From Phycisphaerales bacterium (GTDB taxonomy: Bacteria > Planctomycetota > Phycisphaerae > Phycisphaerales > UBA1924), in NCBI GenBank assembly GCA_020850415.1, contig JADZER010000037.1, forward strand, positions 293,093 through 357,092: DNA of 64,000 bases, written 5' to 3'. Shown piece after piece: positions 28,069 to 38,334 of this stretch. Numbering within the stretch: the stretch's first letter is position 1; each line of letters starts with the position of its first letter. Under the pieces are notes generated by a model. The model had not been told where the DNA came from, ran no database searches, and worked only from the letters and a program-made list of their open reading frames with translations. Made by a program: the position numbers and the translations under genes.

Positions 28069-28458
28069 ATGGGAACCCGGGTCGTCGGCAGCCTTATCGC
28101 GGTGTGCCTGCTCATCGGCGGCTTCATGTACGCGAACATGCAGAAGGGCGACGAGCGCGTCCAGCTCCACGGGGAGATGCTCGAGCAGCTGGAGACACTG
28201 CCGGACTACTCGACCCACGGGTCGCTCTACAACGGCTGGCTCGACGAGCACCACGACGCGTGCTTCGACGGGAACTACACCGTCGAGCACCGGGGCGGGC
28301 GGTACGGGCGGACCGCCTCGAGCTTCGACAGCAACGCCTACCTCGACGACCTGTTCAACTCCATGGCCGGGTCCGCAGCCGCGGCCGGCTACGAGGAGCA
28401 GGCGGCCCGCCTGCGCGACCTGCGCGAAGGCCTGTACCTGATCGAGTACGACAAGTGA
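28069..28458 (+). CDS. Hypothetical protein with N-terminal membrane anchor
   Basis: 129 residues. One hydrophobic helix (about 5-22, VVGSLIAVCLLIGGFMYA) and then a soluble, acidic region with many Tyr and Asp. No family recognised. The start follows GAAAGGGG and a good sigma70-type promoter. It converges with the acetyltransferase gene, nine bases apart. Confidence 0.7.
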   Translation: MGTRVVGSLIAVCLLIGGFMYANMQKGDERVQLHGEMLEQLETLPDYSTHGSLYNGWLDEHHDACFDGNYTVEHRGGRYGRTASSFDSNAYLDDLFNSMAGSAAAAGYEEQAARLRDLREGLYLIEYDK

Positions 28459-28467
28459 CGGCCCCCG

Positions 28468-28935
28468 TCAGAGCACGCGCGACATGAAGACGCTGTTGGG
28501 GTCCTCGCGGTAGCGGCCGAAGGGTCCGCAGGGCACGAACCCGAAGCGTGTGTAGAGCGTGCGGGCGGGGGCGAAGGCCTCCTGCGAGCCGGTCTCCAGG
28601 CTCAGGCGGGAGTACCCGCGGGCCCGGGCCTCGTCGAGGATGCAGCGAAGGAGCGTGCTGGCGACGCCGCGGCGCAGGTGGGCCTTGGCGGTGCGCATGG
28701 ACTTGATCTCGCCGTGCGTCGGGTCAAGCTCGAGCAGCGCCCCGCACCCGATGACCTCCGACTCGGGGTCCTCCGACGCGGCGAGGGACCAGAAGGTGAT
28801 GCCGGGCGCGCACAACGCGCTCACATCCAGCGCGTGCATGCTCTCGGGCGGGGAGAGGCCCGCCAACTCCGCGAGATGCCCGCGGAGCAGGGCGGCGACG
28901 GCCGGCCGGGTTGGGTCATCGCGTCGGGGGTGCAT
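28468..28935 (-). CDS. GNAT-family N-acetyltransferase
   Basis: 155 residues. The acetyl-CoA-binding segment is IKSMRTAKAHLRRGVASTLL (a R/Q-x2-G-x-A/G type loop), followed by helix LLRCILDEARARGYSRLSLE and the closing strand LYTRFGFVPCGPFGRY. This is the full GNAT fold length. The ATG at 28935 is chosen because upstream codons read as spacer. Substrate unknown. Confidence 0.85.
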   Translation of the reverse strand: MHPRRDDPTRPAVAALLRGHLAELAGLSPPESMHALDVSALCAPGITFWSLAASEDPESEVIGCGALLELDPTHGEIKSMRTAKAHLRRGVASTLLRCILDEARARGYSRLSLETGSQEAFAPARTLYTRFGFVPCGPFGRYREDPNSVFMSRVL

Positions 28936-29077
28936 GGCGGGGGGGAGTGTACCGGCGTCGCGCCCCGCGGGTCCTGGGTGCGGGAACGGGCGGCGGTCGG
29001 GCGGGCGCGCAACTCCGGTGCAAGACGCCGGGGCCCGCCTGGGGCATGATCTCCCTCGGAGCCCAGGAGGAACACCC

Positions 29078-29773
29078 ATGCGTACGCCCATGCCCATCGT
29101 TCTCGCCTCGCTCGCCCTCACCCCGGCTCTCGCGCTCGCGGGCGAGCCGGTCTTCGGCCAGCCGACCACCACCGACGACTCCAAGGTCGGCCTGGGCTGG
29201 TACAGCAACGCCGAAGCGCGGGTGCTCAAGAACTACAAGCACGCCGACGACTTCGTGCTGACGGCCCCGGCGGAGATCGGGCGCGTGGTCTGGTGGGGGC
29301 AGAGCTCGCTGCACAGCCACGACGATCTGACCAACTTCGACTCGTTCGAAATCGAGATCTACGAGGCGATACTCGTCGGCGGGGACTGGATGCCCGGCGC
29401 GGTCATCGCCGAACGGACGCTCGATCTGGGCGCGACGAACCCGGCGCCCACGGGGCGGCTCACCCCGGCCGGGGCCATCGAGTACCGGCACGACGCGATG
29501 CTGGGCACGCCGATCGAGCTGGCGGCGGACACCCGCTACTTCATCGCCATCGCCGCCGGGCTGATCGCCACCGGCCGCGCCTCCGACGCGTGGCAATGGC
29601 AGGACGCGGACCTCCACGACGGCTGGTCGGCCACCTACTCCTGGGCCGCCGGCACATGGACCGGCTACCAGGATTCCGACAGCGCGTTCGAGCTGTACGC
29701 GGTGCCCGCCCCGGCGACCGCGGCGCCGCTCTGCGGCGCGGCCGTCGCCCTGGCGGGGCGGCGCCGGCGCTGA
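29078..29773 (+). CDS. Secreted protein with C-terminal RRRR sorting tail
   Basis: 231 residues with a signal peptide (LASLALTPALALAGEP) and a perfect AGGAGG ribosome site at 29065-29070, which fixes the start. The body is a Trp-rich beta-sandwich-like region (VVWWGQSSLHSHDDL, FEIEIYEAIL). The tail is VPAPATAAPLCGAAVALAG plus RRRR, like the gene at 26126. It is a likely envelope protein processed at its C-terminus. Function unknown. Confidence 0.75.
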   Translation: MRTPMPIVLASLALTPALALAGEPVFGQPTTTDDSKVGLGWYSNAEARVLKNYKHADDFVLTAPAEIGRVVWWGQSSLHSHDDLTNFDSFEIEIYEAILVGGDWMPGAVIAERTLDLGATNPAPTGRLTPAGAIEYRHDAMLGTPIELAADTRYFIAIAAGLIATGRASDAWQWQDADLHDGWSATYSWAAGTWTGYQDSDSAFELYAVPAPATAAPLCGAAVALAGRRRR

Positions 29774-29774
29774 C

Positions 29775-30593
29775 TCACCGCCCCGGCGCCGTGGTGAGCC
29801 GCTCGCGGAACGCGCCGGGAGCCCGCCCGGTGTGCGAGCGGAACGACCGGGTGAAGTGGGCCTGGTCGCTGAAGCCCTGGTGGTAGGCGATGCGTGAGAG
29901 CGCCGGCCGCTCGGGCGCCGCGAGCATGCGCCCGGCCCGGTTCAGGCGCACCCGACGGCCGAACTCGCCCACCGTCACGCCGTACTCGCGCCGGAACTCC
30001 CGGGCCAGGTGCGCCGGGTGGCGATCGACCCGAGCGGCGACGGCGCCCAGGCTGGTGGCCAGCCCGGGCTCCTCGATGAGGATGTCGCGCACCGTCCGCA
30101 ACCACCCGCCCCGGTCCTGCGCCCGCACGCTCCCGGCGACCGCGTCGAGCAGGCGCATGGCGAGCGATTCGAGCACCAGCGGGTCCGCATCGGGCCGCAG
30201 CAGCTCCTCAAGCAGCGAGGTCGCGGGCCCCAGCGCGGCCGAGCCGTCCAGCTCCCGCACCAGCGTGTCCGCGTCTATCCCCCCCAGCGCCGGCAGGTCC
30301 GGCGGCAGGACGACATGCAGCGTGCGGATGCCGCGGGCGCCGGAGGTGAACCTGTGCCGGATGCCGGCGGCGAAGTACTCGACCGCGCCCCCGACCGAGA
30401 CGATCTCCCGGCCGTTGTAGGTTCCCACCCCGGCGCCGGCCAGGACGAAGTCGATGGACGCGAGGTCGTGCTCGTGCCATGGCTGTGTGAACGCCGGGCT
30501 ATAGGACTTGAGCGAGATGCGGAAGGGCCCGACCTCGCGCAACGCGTGGAGGCGGACATGCGTGTCGGGATCGGCGGCGTGTTCGGGCAGCAC
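29775..30593 (-). CDS. AraC-family transcriptional regulator
   Basis: 272 residues. The N-terminal half is a cupin-like sensor with WHEHDLASIDFVLAG and an Ala/Leu-rich helix region. The C-terminal 100 residues hold two helix-turn-helix motifs: LGAVAARVDRHPAHLAREFR and ALSRIAYHQGFSDQAHFTRS, ending FRSHTGRAPGAFRERL, the classic AraC signature. It converges with the secreted protein at 29078 with one base between stops. Effector and target unknown. Confidence 0.92.
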   Translation of the reverse strand: MLPEHAADPDTHVRLHALREVGPFRISLKSYSPAFTQPWHEHDLASIDFVLAGAGVGTYNGREIVSVGGAVEYFAAGIRHRFTSGARGIRTLHVVLPPDLPALGGIDADTLVRELDGSAALGPATSLLEELLRPDADPLVLESLAMRLLDAVAGSVRAQDRGGWLRTVRDILIEEPGLATSLGAVAARVDRHPAHLAREFRREYGVTVGEFGRRVRLNRAGRMLAAPERPALSRIAYHQGFSDQAHFTRSFRSHTGRAPGAFRERLTTAPGR

Positions 30594-30656
30594 GGAGGGT
30601 GATACGCCCGGGGAAGTCGGCAGTTGCGGACCTGCCCCGGAAACGCCCCGCCCGGA

Positions 30657-33074
30657 TCAGGAAATCCGTTCGAGCCGGGCGTACTCCAAGACCAGCGTCT
30701 TGACCCCCACATCGCGGAACCTGATCTTCGCCCTGACGCTCGCCCCGCCGTCGAGGCCGAGGATCTCGCCGACGCCGAACTGCGGGTGGCGGACCTTGCT
30801 GCCGACCGGCAGCTCGCGCTTGGCCTGGGCGAGCAGCCCGCCGCCCGACCCCCCGGCGCTGCCGGCCCCGCCGGCCCCCCCGAGCCCCGAGCCCCGCGAC
30901 GGCGCCCGCGTGTACCCGCCGCCCCCCCCGCCGAAGTCGTCGTCGGCGTCGCCCCACGCGTCGGACTGGTCGCTCAGGGTCGCGTGCTCGCGGGGCAGCT
31001 CCTCGAGGAACCGGCTGGGGATCGTCCGCTCGCTCATGCCGCGGATCGTGCGGTACTTGGCGCTGGTGAGCTGCACATGGCGCATCGCCCGGGTGATCCC
31101 CACGAAGCAGAGCCGCCGCTCCTCCTCGAGGTCGTCCTCCGAGGCGTGCGCGCGGGAGTGGGGGAGCAGGCCCTCCTCCAGCCCGATCATCGCGACCACC
31201 GGGAACTCGAGCCCCTTCGCGGCGTGGAGCGTCATCAGCGTCACCGAGCCCGACGCCGGGTCCACCGCGTCGGCGTCGGCGACCAGCGAGACCTTCTCCA
31301 GGTACGCACGCAGCATCGCCAGCAGCGGGGGCACGGGAATCTCGCCAAGCTCCCCGCCGGGGGCGGCCCCGGCCCCGAACGCGAACGGGTCCGCGGCCGG
31401 GTCGTACTCGGCCTCGAACTGCGCCGCCGAGCTGACCAGCTCGCTGAGGTTGTCCAGCCGCTCGGCGTCGCTCTCGCTCTTGGTGGTCTCGGCCTGGGTC
31501 TTGTACATCTTCTCCAGCCCGCTCTCGCGGATCACCCGCTCGACCAGGCCCGAGAGCGAGCCGGTCATCTCCTGCCCCATGAACGACCCGTGCCCGCTCC
31601 AGGTGTTGACCTGCTCGACGAACGCCTGCACGGCGTTGACGGCGCGGGGGCTGAGCCCCGGCACCTGCTCGGCGCGGGTGAGCCCCTCCCACAGCGAGAC
31701 GCCCGCCTGCTCGACCGCCTCGCGCACGCGGGCGAGGCTGGTCGCGCCGATGCTCCGCGCGGGCACATTGACGACCCGCTCGAGGCTGACATCGTCCGCG
31801 GGGTTGGCGACCACGCGCAGGTAGGCCAGCGCGTGCTTGATCTCCTCCCGGTCGAAGAACGCCGTGCCCCGGGCGATGACATACGGGACGCCCGCCTCGC
31901 GCAGCGCGTCCTCCATCACGCGGCTGAGCGCGTTGGTGCGGTAGAACACGGCCATCTCGCGCCACGCGCACCCCTCGCCCTCCTCGTTCTGGGCGTGCCG
32001 CCGCAGCCAGTCCGCGACGAGCTGGGCCTCGTGGCGCTCGTCGCGGCAGAGCACCGCCGTCACCCGCTCGCCGCCCTCGCGGCTGGTGAACAGGTCCTTG
32101 TGCTTGCGCTTCTTGTTGTGCCGGATGAGCGCGTCGGCGGCGGCGAGGATGGGGGCCGTCGATCGGAAGTTCTCGCCGAGCGCGATGACCGCCGCCTTCG
32201 GATACCGCTCCTCAAACTCGAGGATATTTGTAATATCCGCGCCGCGCCAAGAATAGATAGCTTGGTCAGGGTCGCCCACGACGCACACATTCGGCCCACC
32301 GCTCCCCTCCGCGCCCTCCCCCGCCAGCATCGACGCGATCACGAACTGGGCGTGGTTGGTGTCCTGGTACTCGTCGATCAGCAGGTACTGCCAGCGCCGC
32401 TGGCATTCCTCCCGCACCGCCCGGCACTCCTTGAGCATCCGCGCCGTCAGCAGCAGCAGGTCGTCGAAGTCCACCGCGTTCGCCGCCCGCAGACGCTTCT
32501 GATACCCCGCGTACAGCTTCGCCAAGTTCTTGCTGTAGAAGTCCCCCGCCCGGGCGCCGTACGCCTCGGCGTCCAGGAGCTGGTTCTTCGCACTCGAGAT
32601 CGCCCCCAGCACACTCCGCGGCGGCCAGTTGGTCGTCGAGAGCCCCAGCGACAGCACCGCCGCCTTCGCCGCCGCGAGCTGGTCGGGGCTCGTATAGATC
32701 GTAAAGTCGCCCCTGATCCCCAGGTCCACCCCCTCGCTCGCGCTCAGCTCCGCGTACCGGCGCAGCAGCCGCGCGCACAACGCGTGGAAGGTGGCGACGG
32801 TCAGCCCGCGCGTCCGACGGCTGTCCTCGCCGTCGGGGTTGAGCAGGGCGTGGACCCGCTCGCGCATCTCCCCGGCCGCCTTGTTGGTGAAAGTCAGCGC
32901 GAGGATCGACCACGCCGGCACGCCGCAGGACACCAGATAGGCGATCCGCCTGGTGATGACCCGGGTCTTCCCCGAGCCCGCCGCCGCGAGCACCAGCAGC
33001 GGCCCCTCCGTGTGGGTCACCGCCTCCTTCTGGGGCGTGGTCAGATCGGCGAGGAGGTGTTCCATATCCGTCAT
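30657..33074 (-). CDS. pcrA: UvrD/PcrA/Rep-type ATP-dependent DNA helicase
   Basis: 805 residues. The superfamily 1A motifs are in order: Q-motif LTTPQKEAVTH, Walker A LVLAAAGSGKTRVITRR, DFDDLLLLTARM, Walker B LLIDEYQDTNHAQF, VVGDPDQAIYSWRGADI, LGENFRSTAPIL, VTLMTLHAAKGLEFPVVAM and FVGITRAMRHVQLTS. The C-terminus is a Gly/Pro linker plus a small KRELPVGSKVRHPQFGVGEI domain, the Tudor-like RNA-polymerase-binding domain of PcrA. It unwinds DNA during repair and removes obstacles. UvrD and PcrA cannot be separated safely here, but the C-terminal domain favours PcrA. Confidence 0.93.
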   Translation of the reverse strand: MTDMEHLLADLTTPQKEAVTHTEGPLLVLAAAGSGKTRVITRRIAYLVSCGVPAWSILALTFTNKAAGEMRERVHALLNPDGEDSRRTRGLTVATFHALCARLLRRYAELSASEGVDLGIRGDFTIYTSPDQLAAAKAAVLSLGLSTTNWPPRSVLGAISSAKNQLLDAEAYGARAGDFYSKNLAKLYAGYQKRLRAANAVDFDDLLLLTARMLKECRAVREECQRRWQYLLIDEYQDTNHAQFVIASMLAGEGAEGSGGPNVCVVGDPDQAIYSWRGADITNILEFEERYPKAAVIALGENFRSTAPILAAADALIRHNKKRKHKDLFTSREGGERVTAVLCRDERHEAQLVADWLRRHAQNEEGEGCAWREMAVFYRTNALSRVMEDALREAGVPYVIARGTAFFDREEIKHALAYLRVVANPADDVSLERVVNVPARSIGATSLARVREAVEQAGVSLWEGLTRAEQVPGLSPRAVNAVQAFVEQVNTWSGHGSFMGQEMTGSLSGLVERVIRESGLEKMYKTQAETTKSESDAERLDNLSELVSSAAQFEAEYDPAADPFAFGAGAAPGGELGEIPVPPLLAMLRAYLEKVSLVADADAVDPASGSVTLMTLHAAKGLEFPVVAMIGLEEGLLPHSRAHASEDDLEEERRLCFVGITRAMRHVQLTSAKYRTIRGMSERTIPSRFLEELPREHATLSDQSDAWGDADDDFGGGGGGYTRAPSRGSGLGGAGGAGSAGGSGGGLLAQAKRELPVGSKVRHPQFGVGEILGLDGGASVRAKIRFRDVGVKTLVLEYARLERIS

Positions 33075-33326
33075 GGCGATCGGTCAAGCGGCGGCCGGGT
33101 CCGTCCGGCCGCGGGGGGTGTGCCCCCGGGCGACTAGCCTACGCATCCGCCCGGGGGGCGGGGTCTGCGGCCCCCACACGCCGCCCGAGCCAGGGGAAAG
33201 GTCCAAGAACCCCCCAAGGCGGGCCAATGGTCAAAGATGCCGCTCCGCGTGCCTGGGGGGCCGGTAGAATCGAACCGCCCTGTGCCGGGCGTGGTATGGC
33301 CAACTAAAGGACGACGCTTCTCCCCC

Positions 33327-34697
33327 ATGCACGACACCCCCCGCGAGCAGGACGCACGCCAGGCCACCCCGACCGGGGCGGGCGATACCCGCCCGGTGCC
33401 GCCCGACGAGACCTCGACCGTCCGCGACGCCGAGCACGCCATCCAGCAGGCCCTGCCCGAGGGGACCAATGTGGACACGCTGGTCGGCCGCCTCGTCATC
33501 GAGCAGGGCCTCGCGACCGAGGAGGAGGTCACCCAGGCCCTCGACCGCGTCAAGCTCCTCCGCGAGCAGCAGCAGAGCCACCTCTCCCTGGCCGAGGTCC
33601 TCGTCGACGCCGACTATGTGACCAAGCGGCAGATCGCCCGGCTCCGCCAGATCATCGAGGCCGAGCGCACCGGGCAGAAGATCCCCGGCTACAAGATCAT
33701 CGGCAAGCTCGGCGCCGGCGCCATGGCCACCGTCTACAAGGCCAAGCAGCTCAGCCTCGACCGCATGGTCGCGATCAAGGTCCTCCCGCCCAAGTTCGCG
33801 GGCAACCCGCAGTTCATCGAGCGGTTCTACGCCGAGGGACGGGCCGCGGCCCAGCTCAACCACCCCAACATCGTCCAGGCCTTCGATGTCGGACGCGCCG
33901 GCGATCTCTACTACTTCATCATGGAGTATGTCGACGGTCGAACCGTCTACGACGACATCGTCAAGCACAAGCGGTTCAGCGAGGCCGAGGCCCTGGACAT
34001 CATCATCCAGATCGCCGAGGCACTCGAGCACGCCCACACCAAGGGCCTCATCCACCGCGATGTCAAGCCCAAGAATGTCATGATGACCCGCGAGGGCGTC
34101 GCCAAGCTCGCCGACATGGGCCTCGCCCGCGCCATCACCGACAAGGAGGCCGCCGAGGCCGAAGCCGGCAAGGCCTTCGGCACACCCTACTACATCTCCC
34201 CCGAGCAGATCCGGGGCGAGAAGGACATCGGCCCCCCCGCCGACATCTACTCCCTCGGCGCCACGCTCTACCACATGGTCACCGGCACCGTCCCCTTCGA
34301 CGGCAAGAACCCCTCGGCCGTCATGCACAAGCACCTCAAGGCCGAGCTGGTCGCCCCCGACCATGTCAACCCCAAGCTGGGCGCGGGAATCTCCGAGGTC
34401 ATCGAGATGATGATGGCCAAGCACCCGGCGCGCCGGTACCGCCACTGCGCGGACCTCCTCCTGGACCTCCGGCAGGTCCGCAAGGGCGAGCCCCCGACCA
34501 TCGCCCATAAAGATGTGCTCCCCTCGGACACCCTGGCCACCCTCGCCGCCGCCGAGGCACAGGCCACCGCCACCAGCGAGATCCCCGTGGACGCCTCCTC
34601 CGCCGCGGGCCCGGTCATCCGGCCCTGGCTCTTCGTGACGCTCTGCATCGTGGCGGCCATCAGCATCATCTTCAACATCATCCAGGCCATCAACTAG
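33327..34697 (+). CDS. Tail-anchored Ser/Thr protein kinase
   Basis: 456 residues. A helical N-terminal region (about 25-110) includes a repeated motif LVGRLVIEQGLATEEEVTQAL / LAEVLVDADYVTKRQIARL, a pattern seen in other bacterial signalling proteins. The kinase domain (about 118-380) has the glycine loop GKLGAGAMATVY, catalytic lysine K151 (VAIKVLPP), D245 in HRDVKPKNVM, and ADMGLAR in place of the usual DFG. The C-terminal 23 residues form one membrane helix (WLFVTLCIVAAISIIFNIIQ), so the kinase faces the cytoplasm as a tail-anchored protein. I chose the ATG at 33327, since upstream in-frame codons overlap the promoter region. Confidence 0.9.
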   Translation: MHDTPREQDARQATPTGAGDTRPVPPDETSTVRDAEHAIQQALPEGTNVDTLVGRLVIEQGLATEEEVTQALDRVKLLREQQQSHLSLAEVLVDADYVTKRQIARLRQIIEAERTGQKIPGYKIIGKLGAGAMATVYKAKQLSLDRMVAIKVLPPKFAGNPQFIERFYAEGRAAAQLNHPNIVQAFDVGRAGDLYYFIMEYVDGRTVYDDIVKHKRFSEAEALDIIIQIAEALEHAHTKGLIHRDVKPKNVMMTREGVAKLADMGLARAITDKEAAEAEAGKAFGTPYYISPEQIRGEKDIGPPADIYSLGATLYHMVTGTVPFDGKNPSAVMHKHLKAELVAPDHVNPKLGAGISEVIEMMMAKHPARRYRHCADLLLDLRQVRKGEPPTIAHKDVLPSDTLATLAAAEAQATATSEIPVDASSAAGPVIRPWLFVTLCIVAAISIIFNIIQAIN

Positions 34698-34998
34698 CTC
34701 CCGACCAGAACCCGGCCCCGTCGTGCATTTCCCGCTTGCTTTGGCGGGTCGGGGCGATTAGCCTTCCCGTACAGCGGGCGGCGTCGTGCCCCCGCGTCCG
34801 TGCGATCCCCAGGGAGTTGGGCCAGTGCCAAGTCTGCAGGTGTGCGACACCACTCGCGACGCGACGCGCCCGACCCCGGGCCCGAACGCGTCGGCATGAC
34901 CCCCCGGGCCCCAGCACATCCCCTTCCCACGCGTCCCGTGCCCTCCGTCGGGCAGGTTCGCCGCCGTTGTCCACGACCCGCGCAGAGGAGTACCCGCC
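34698..34998 (+). promoter_or_regulatory. infC leader and promoter region
   Basis: 301 bases without a gene. A possible promoter is TTGCTT (34737-34742) with TAGCCT 17 bases further on. Most of the rest would be an untranslated leader of about 230 bases, GC-rich, with several possible stems. It ends in AGAGGAG eight bases before the AUC start of infC. I see no ribosomal-protein-type leader structure with confidence. Confidence 0.4.
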
Positions 34999-35823
<825 letters not shown>

Positions 35824-36023
35824 TCGGGCCGGCCCGAGCCGGCGGCGTGACCGCCGCCGCGGACGAACGCGGACAATCCCAGACGCAACAGGGGTCGGGC
35901 CCAGCCCGACCCCGCGTTGTTTCACGCCCCGACCCGCGTCCGCCCACGCGTGCCCGAGCCTCCTCGGCCCCCGCGGCGACCAAGCCCTCCCGGCGCCAAA
36001 CCCGCCCCGGTCTACCATCCGCC

Positions 36024-37853
36024 ATGAGCTTCAACCGCACCGCCGTCCGGCTGCTCAACGAGACCGCCCAGATGCTCGAACTCCTGGGCGAGAACCCCTT
36101 CAAGGTCAACGCCCATGCGCGCGCCGCCAGGGCCATCGAGGGCGAGTCACGCGACCTCTCCAAGCTCGACCGCGCCGCGCTCATCGCCATCGAGGGCGTC
36201 GGCGCCAAGATCGCCGACAAGCTGCTCGAGCTGGCCCAGACCGGCAAGATCGGCGAGCACCAGGACCTCGCCGGGCAAGTGCCGCCGGGCCTGATGCGCC
36301 TCCTCGACATCCAGGGCCTCGGGCCCAAGACCGTGCGCATGCTCTGGCAGGAACGCGCCGTCACCGACCTCGCCGGACTCAAGCGGATCATCGACGACGG
36401 CTCCATCCTCGAGCTGCCCCGCATGGGCAAGAAGGCGGTCGAGAAGATCGCCCGGGCCATCGCCTACGCCGAGCAGGACACCGGGCGGCTGCACCTCGGC
36501 GTCGCCATGCCCGTCGCCGCCGCGATCGTCGCACACATGGAGAAGGTCACAGGCGTCAAACGCGTCGCGTACGCCGGCTCGCTGCGCCGCGGCAAGGAGA
36601 CCATCGGCGATATCGACATCCTCGTCAGCTCGACCGAGCCCGCCCGAGCCACCGAGGCGTTCTGCTCCATGCCGGGCGTCGTCGCCGTGATCGCGTCGGG
36701 TGAGACCAAGTCGAGCGTCCGGTTCGGGCTCGAGATCAACCTGGGACGCTGGAAGTTCGAGGGCGCAGAGGGCGACGCCGAGGACCGACCCAGCGTGCAG
36801 GCCGACCTCCGCGTGGTGCCCGACGAGTCCTGGGGCGCCGCCCTCATGTACTTCTCCGGCTCCAAAGAGCACAATGTGCGCCTCCGAGAGCGGGCCCTCA
36901 AGCAGGGGCTGACCCTCAACGAGTACGGCCTGTTCCCCGAGGACAAGAACGCCGAGGGCTCGCCCCAGTCGCGGGGCGTCGCCCCGGTCGCCGGCGCCAC
37001 CGAGGAGGAGATCTACGCCAAGCTCGGCCTGCCCTTCGTCCCGCCCGAGATCCGCGAGGACCGGGGCGAGCTGACCCCGGACCACACCCCGACCCTCATC
37101 GCACTCCCCGACATCCGCGCCGAGCTGCACGCACACACCACCGAATCCGACGGCTCGCTCCCGCTGCAAGACCTGGTGTCCCACGCCAAGGCCCGCGGCT
37201 TCCACTCCATCGCCGTCACCGACCACTCACGAAGCTCCGCCGTCGCCAACGGCCTCGATGTCAAGCGGCTCGGGCAGCAGCGAAAGGCCATCGAACGCCT
37301 CCGCGACAACCCGACACCCCAGACCCAGGGCGTCGCCATCCTCCACGGCTCGGAGGTCGACATCCTCGCCGGCGGCGACCTGGACTTCGACAACGACACG
37401 CTGGCGTGGCTCGATGTCGTCGTCGCCAGCCCCCACGCCTCCCTCAGCCAGGACCCGAGGACCGCCACCGACCGCCTCCTCCGCGCCATCGAGAACCCCC
37501 ATGTGAACATCCTCGGCCACCCCACCGGCCGCCTCATCAACAAGCGCCCGGGGCTCGACCCGGCCATGGACGAGCTCCTCGCCGCCGCGCGGGAGCACGA
37601 TGTCGCCCTCGAGATCAACGCCCACTGGCTCCGCCTCGACCTCCGCGACACCCATGTCCGCGCCGCGGTCGAGGCCGGCTGCCTCATCGCCATCGACTGC
37701 GATGTCCACCAGGCCGAAGACTTCGACAACCTCCTCTACGGCATCCTCACCGGCCGACGCGGCTGGCTGCCCCCCGCGCAGTGCGTCAACACCTGGACCG
37801 CCAAGAAGCTGCACACCTGGCTGGCCAAGAAGCACGGCGGGGGCCGCGGATGA
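36024..37853 (+). CDS. polX: PolX-family DNA polymerase (polymerase beta-like plus PHP domain)
   Basis: 609 residues. Helix-hairpin-helix motifs (IEGVGAKIADKLLEL, LDIQGLGPKTVRMLW, LPRMGKKAVEKIARA) bind DNA. The nucleotidyltransferase motif is YAGSLRRGKETIGDIDILVSS, with metal-binding aspartates D-I-D. The PHP domain (about 365-609) has the metal motifs ELHAHTTESDGS, AVTDHS, HGSEVDIL and NILGHPTGR. It gap-fills during base-excision repair and its PHP part is an exonuclease. ATG at 36024; codons upstream are in frame but look non-coding. Its last three residues and stop fall inside the left inverted repeat of the GxxExxY unit, so the native C-terminus may have been replaced by that insertion. 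Confidence 0.93.
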   Translation: MSFNRTAVRLLNETAQMLELLGENPFKVNAHARAARAIEGESRDLSKLDRAALIAIEGVGAKIADKLLELAQTGKIGEHQDLAGQVPPGLMRLLDIQGLGPKTVRMLWQERAVTDLAGLKRIIDDGSILELPRMGKKAVEKIARAIAYAEQDTGRLHLGVAMPVAAAIVAHMEKVTGVKRVAYAGSLRRGKETIGDIDILVSSTEPARATEAFCSMPGVVAVIASGETKSSVRFGLEINLGRWKFEGAEGDAEDRPSVQADLRVVPDESWGAALMYFSGSKEHNVRLRERALKQGLTLNEYGLFPEDKNAEGSPQSRGVAPVAGATEEEIYAKLGLPFVPPEIREDRGELTPDHTPTLIALPDIRAELHAHTTESDGSLPLQDLVSHAKARGFHSIAVTDHSRSSAVANGLDVKRLGQQRKAIERLRDNPTPQTQGVAILHGSEVDILAGGDLDFDNDTLAWLDVVVASPHASLSQDPRTATDRLLRAIENPHVNILGHPTGRLINKRPGLDPAMDELLAAAREHDVALEINAHWLRLDLRDTHVRAAVEAGCLIAIDCDVHQAEDFDNLLYGILTGRRGWLPPAQCVNTWTAKKLHTWLAKKHGGGRG

Positions 37854-38331
37854 ACGCCGATGAACGCGGATTGAAACACAAGGAGCTGACCGAGAAGGTC
37901 ATCGGCGCCTTCTACGAGGTCTACAACGAGCTCGGACCCGGCTTCCTGGAGTCCGTCTACGAGAGGAGCATGGTCATCGCCCTCCGCGCCGCCGGGCTCC
38001 AAGTTGCTCAACAGGTTCCGGTCCCGGTCTACTTCCGCGGCGAGCTCGTCGGCGAGTTCAGCGCCGACCTGCTCGTCGAGCAGTCGGTCATCGTGGAACT
38101 GAAGGCCGCCCGGGCGGTCGACCCCATCTTCGAAGCCCAGACGCTGAACTACCTGCGAGCAACCCCGATAGAGGTCGGCCTCCTCCTGAACTTCGGGCCC
38201 AAACCCTACTTCCGCAGATTCGCCTACGACAACGCGAGGAAGACACGCACAGACCCAGGCCCGTCCTGACCTGGCCCCTGCCATTCCATGCATCTGCCTT
38301 CATCCGCGCCTATCCGCGTCCATCCGCGGCC
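37842..38331. mobile_element. GxxExxY cassette bounded by 30-nt inverted repeats
   Basis: The left end (37842-37871) and the reverse complement of the right end (38302-38331) agree at 25 of 30 bases, both starting GGCCGCGGATG. The unit is 490 bases and its only gene is the GxxExxY protein, whose start codon lies inside the left repeat. A gene-less relative sits between murC and murB. There is no transposase, so movement would need a helper. Confidence 0.6.
37850..38269 (+). CDS. GxxExxY-family protein
   Basis: 139 residues. The family signature appears as GPGFLESVY near residue 32, followed by VPVYFRGELVGEFSADLLVE and VIVELKAARAVDPIFEAQTLNYLRA. This E-x-K-like core with an upstream acidic residue recalls the PD-(D/E)xK nuclease fold, but no activity is known. 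The ATG at 37850 overlaps the polX stop (ATGA) and belongs to the repeat that frames the cassette; the first residues MNADERG are therefore encoded by the repeat. Confidence 0.85.
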   Translation: MNADERGLKHKELTEKVIGAFYEVYNELGPGFLESVYERSMVIALRAAGLQVAQQVPVPVYFRGELVGEFSADLLVEQSVIVELKAARAVDPIFEAQTLNYLRATPIEVGLLLNFGPKPYFRRFAYDNARKTRTDPGPS

Positions 38332-38334
38332 ACC

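Noticed and set aside
33247..33326. tRNA-like string on the minus strand (GGTTCGATTC followed by a C-rich end, with TAGTTGG upstream)
   Set aside because: The acceptor stem pairs at only five positions, the D-arm does not fold and no anticodon arm is convincing. The region also carries the upstream sequence of the Ser/Thr kinase. Likely chance.
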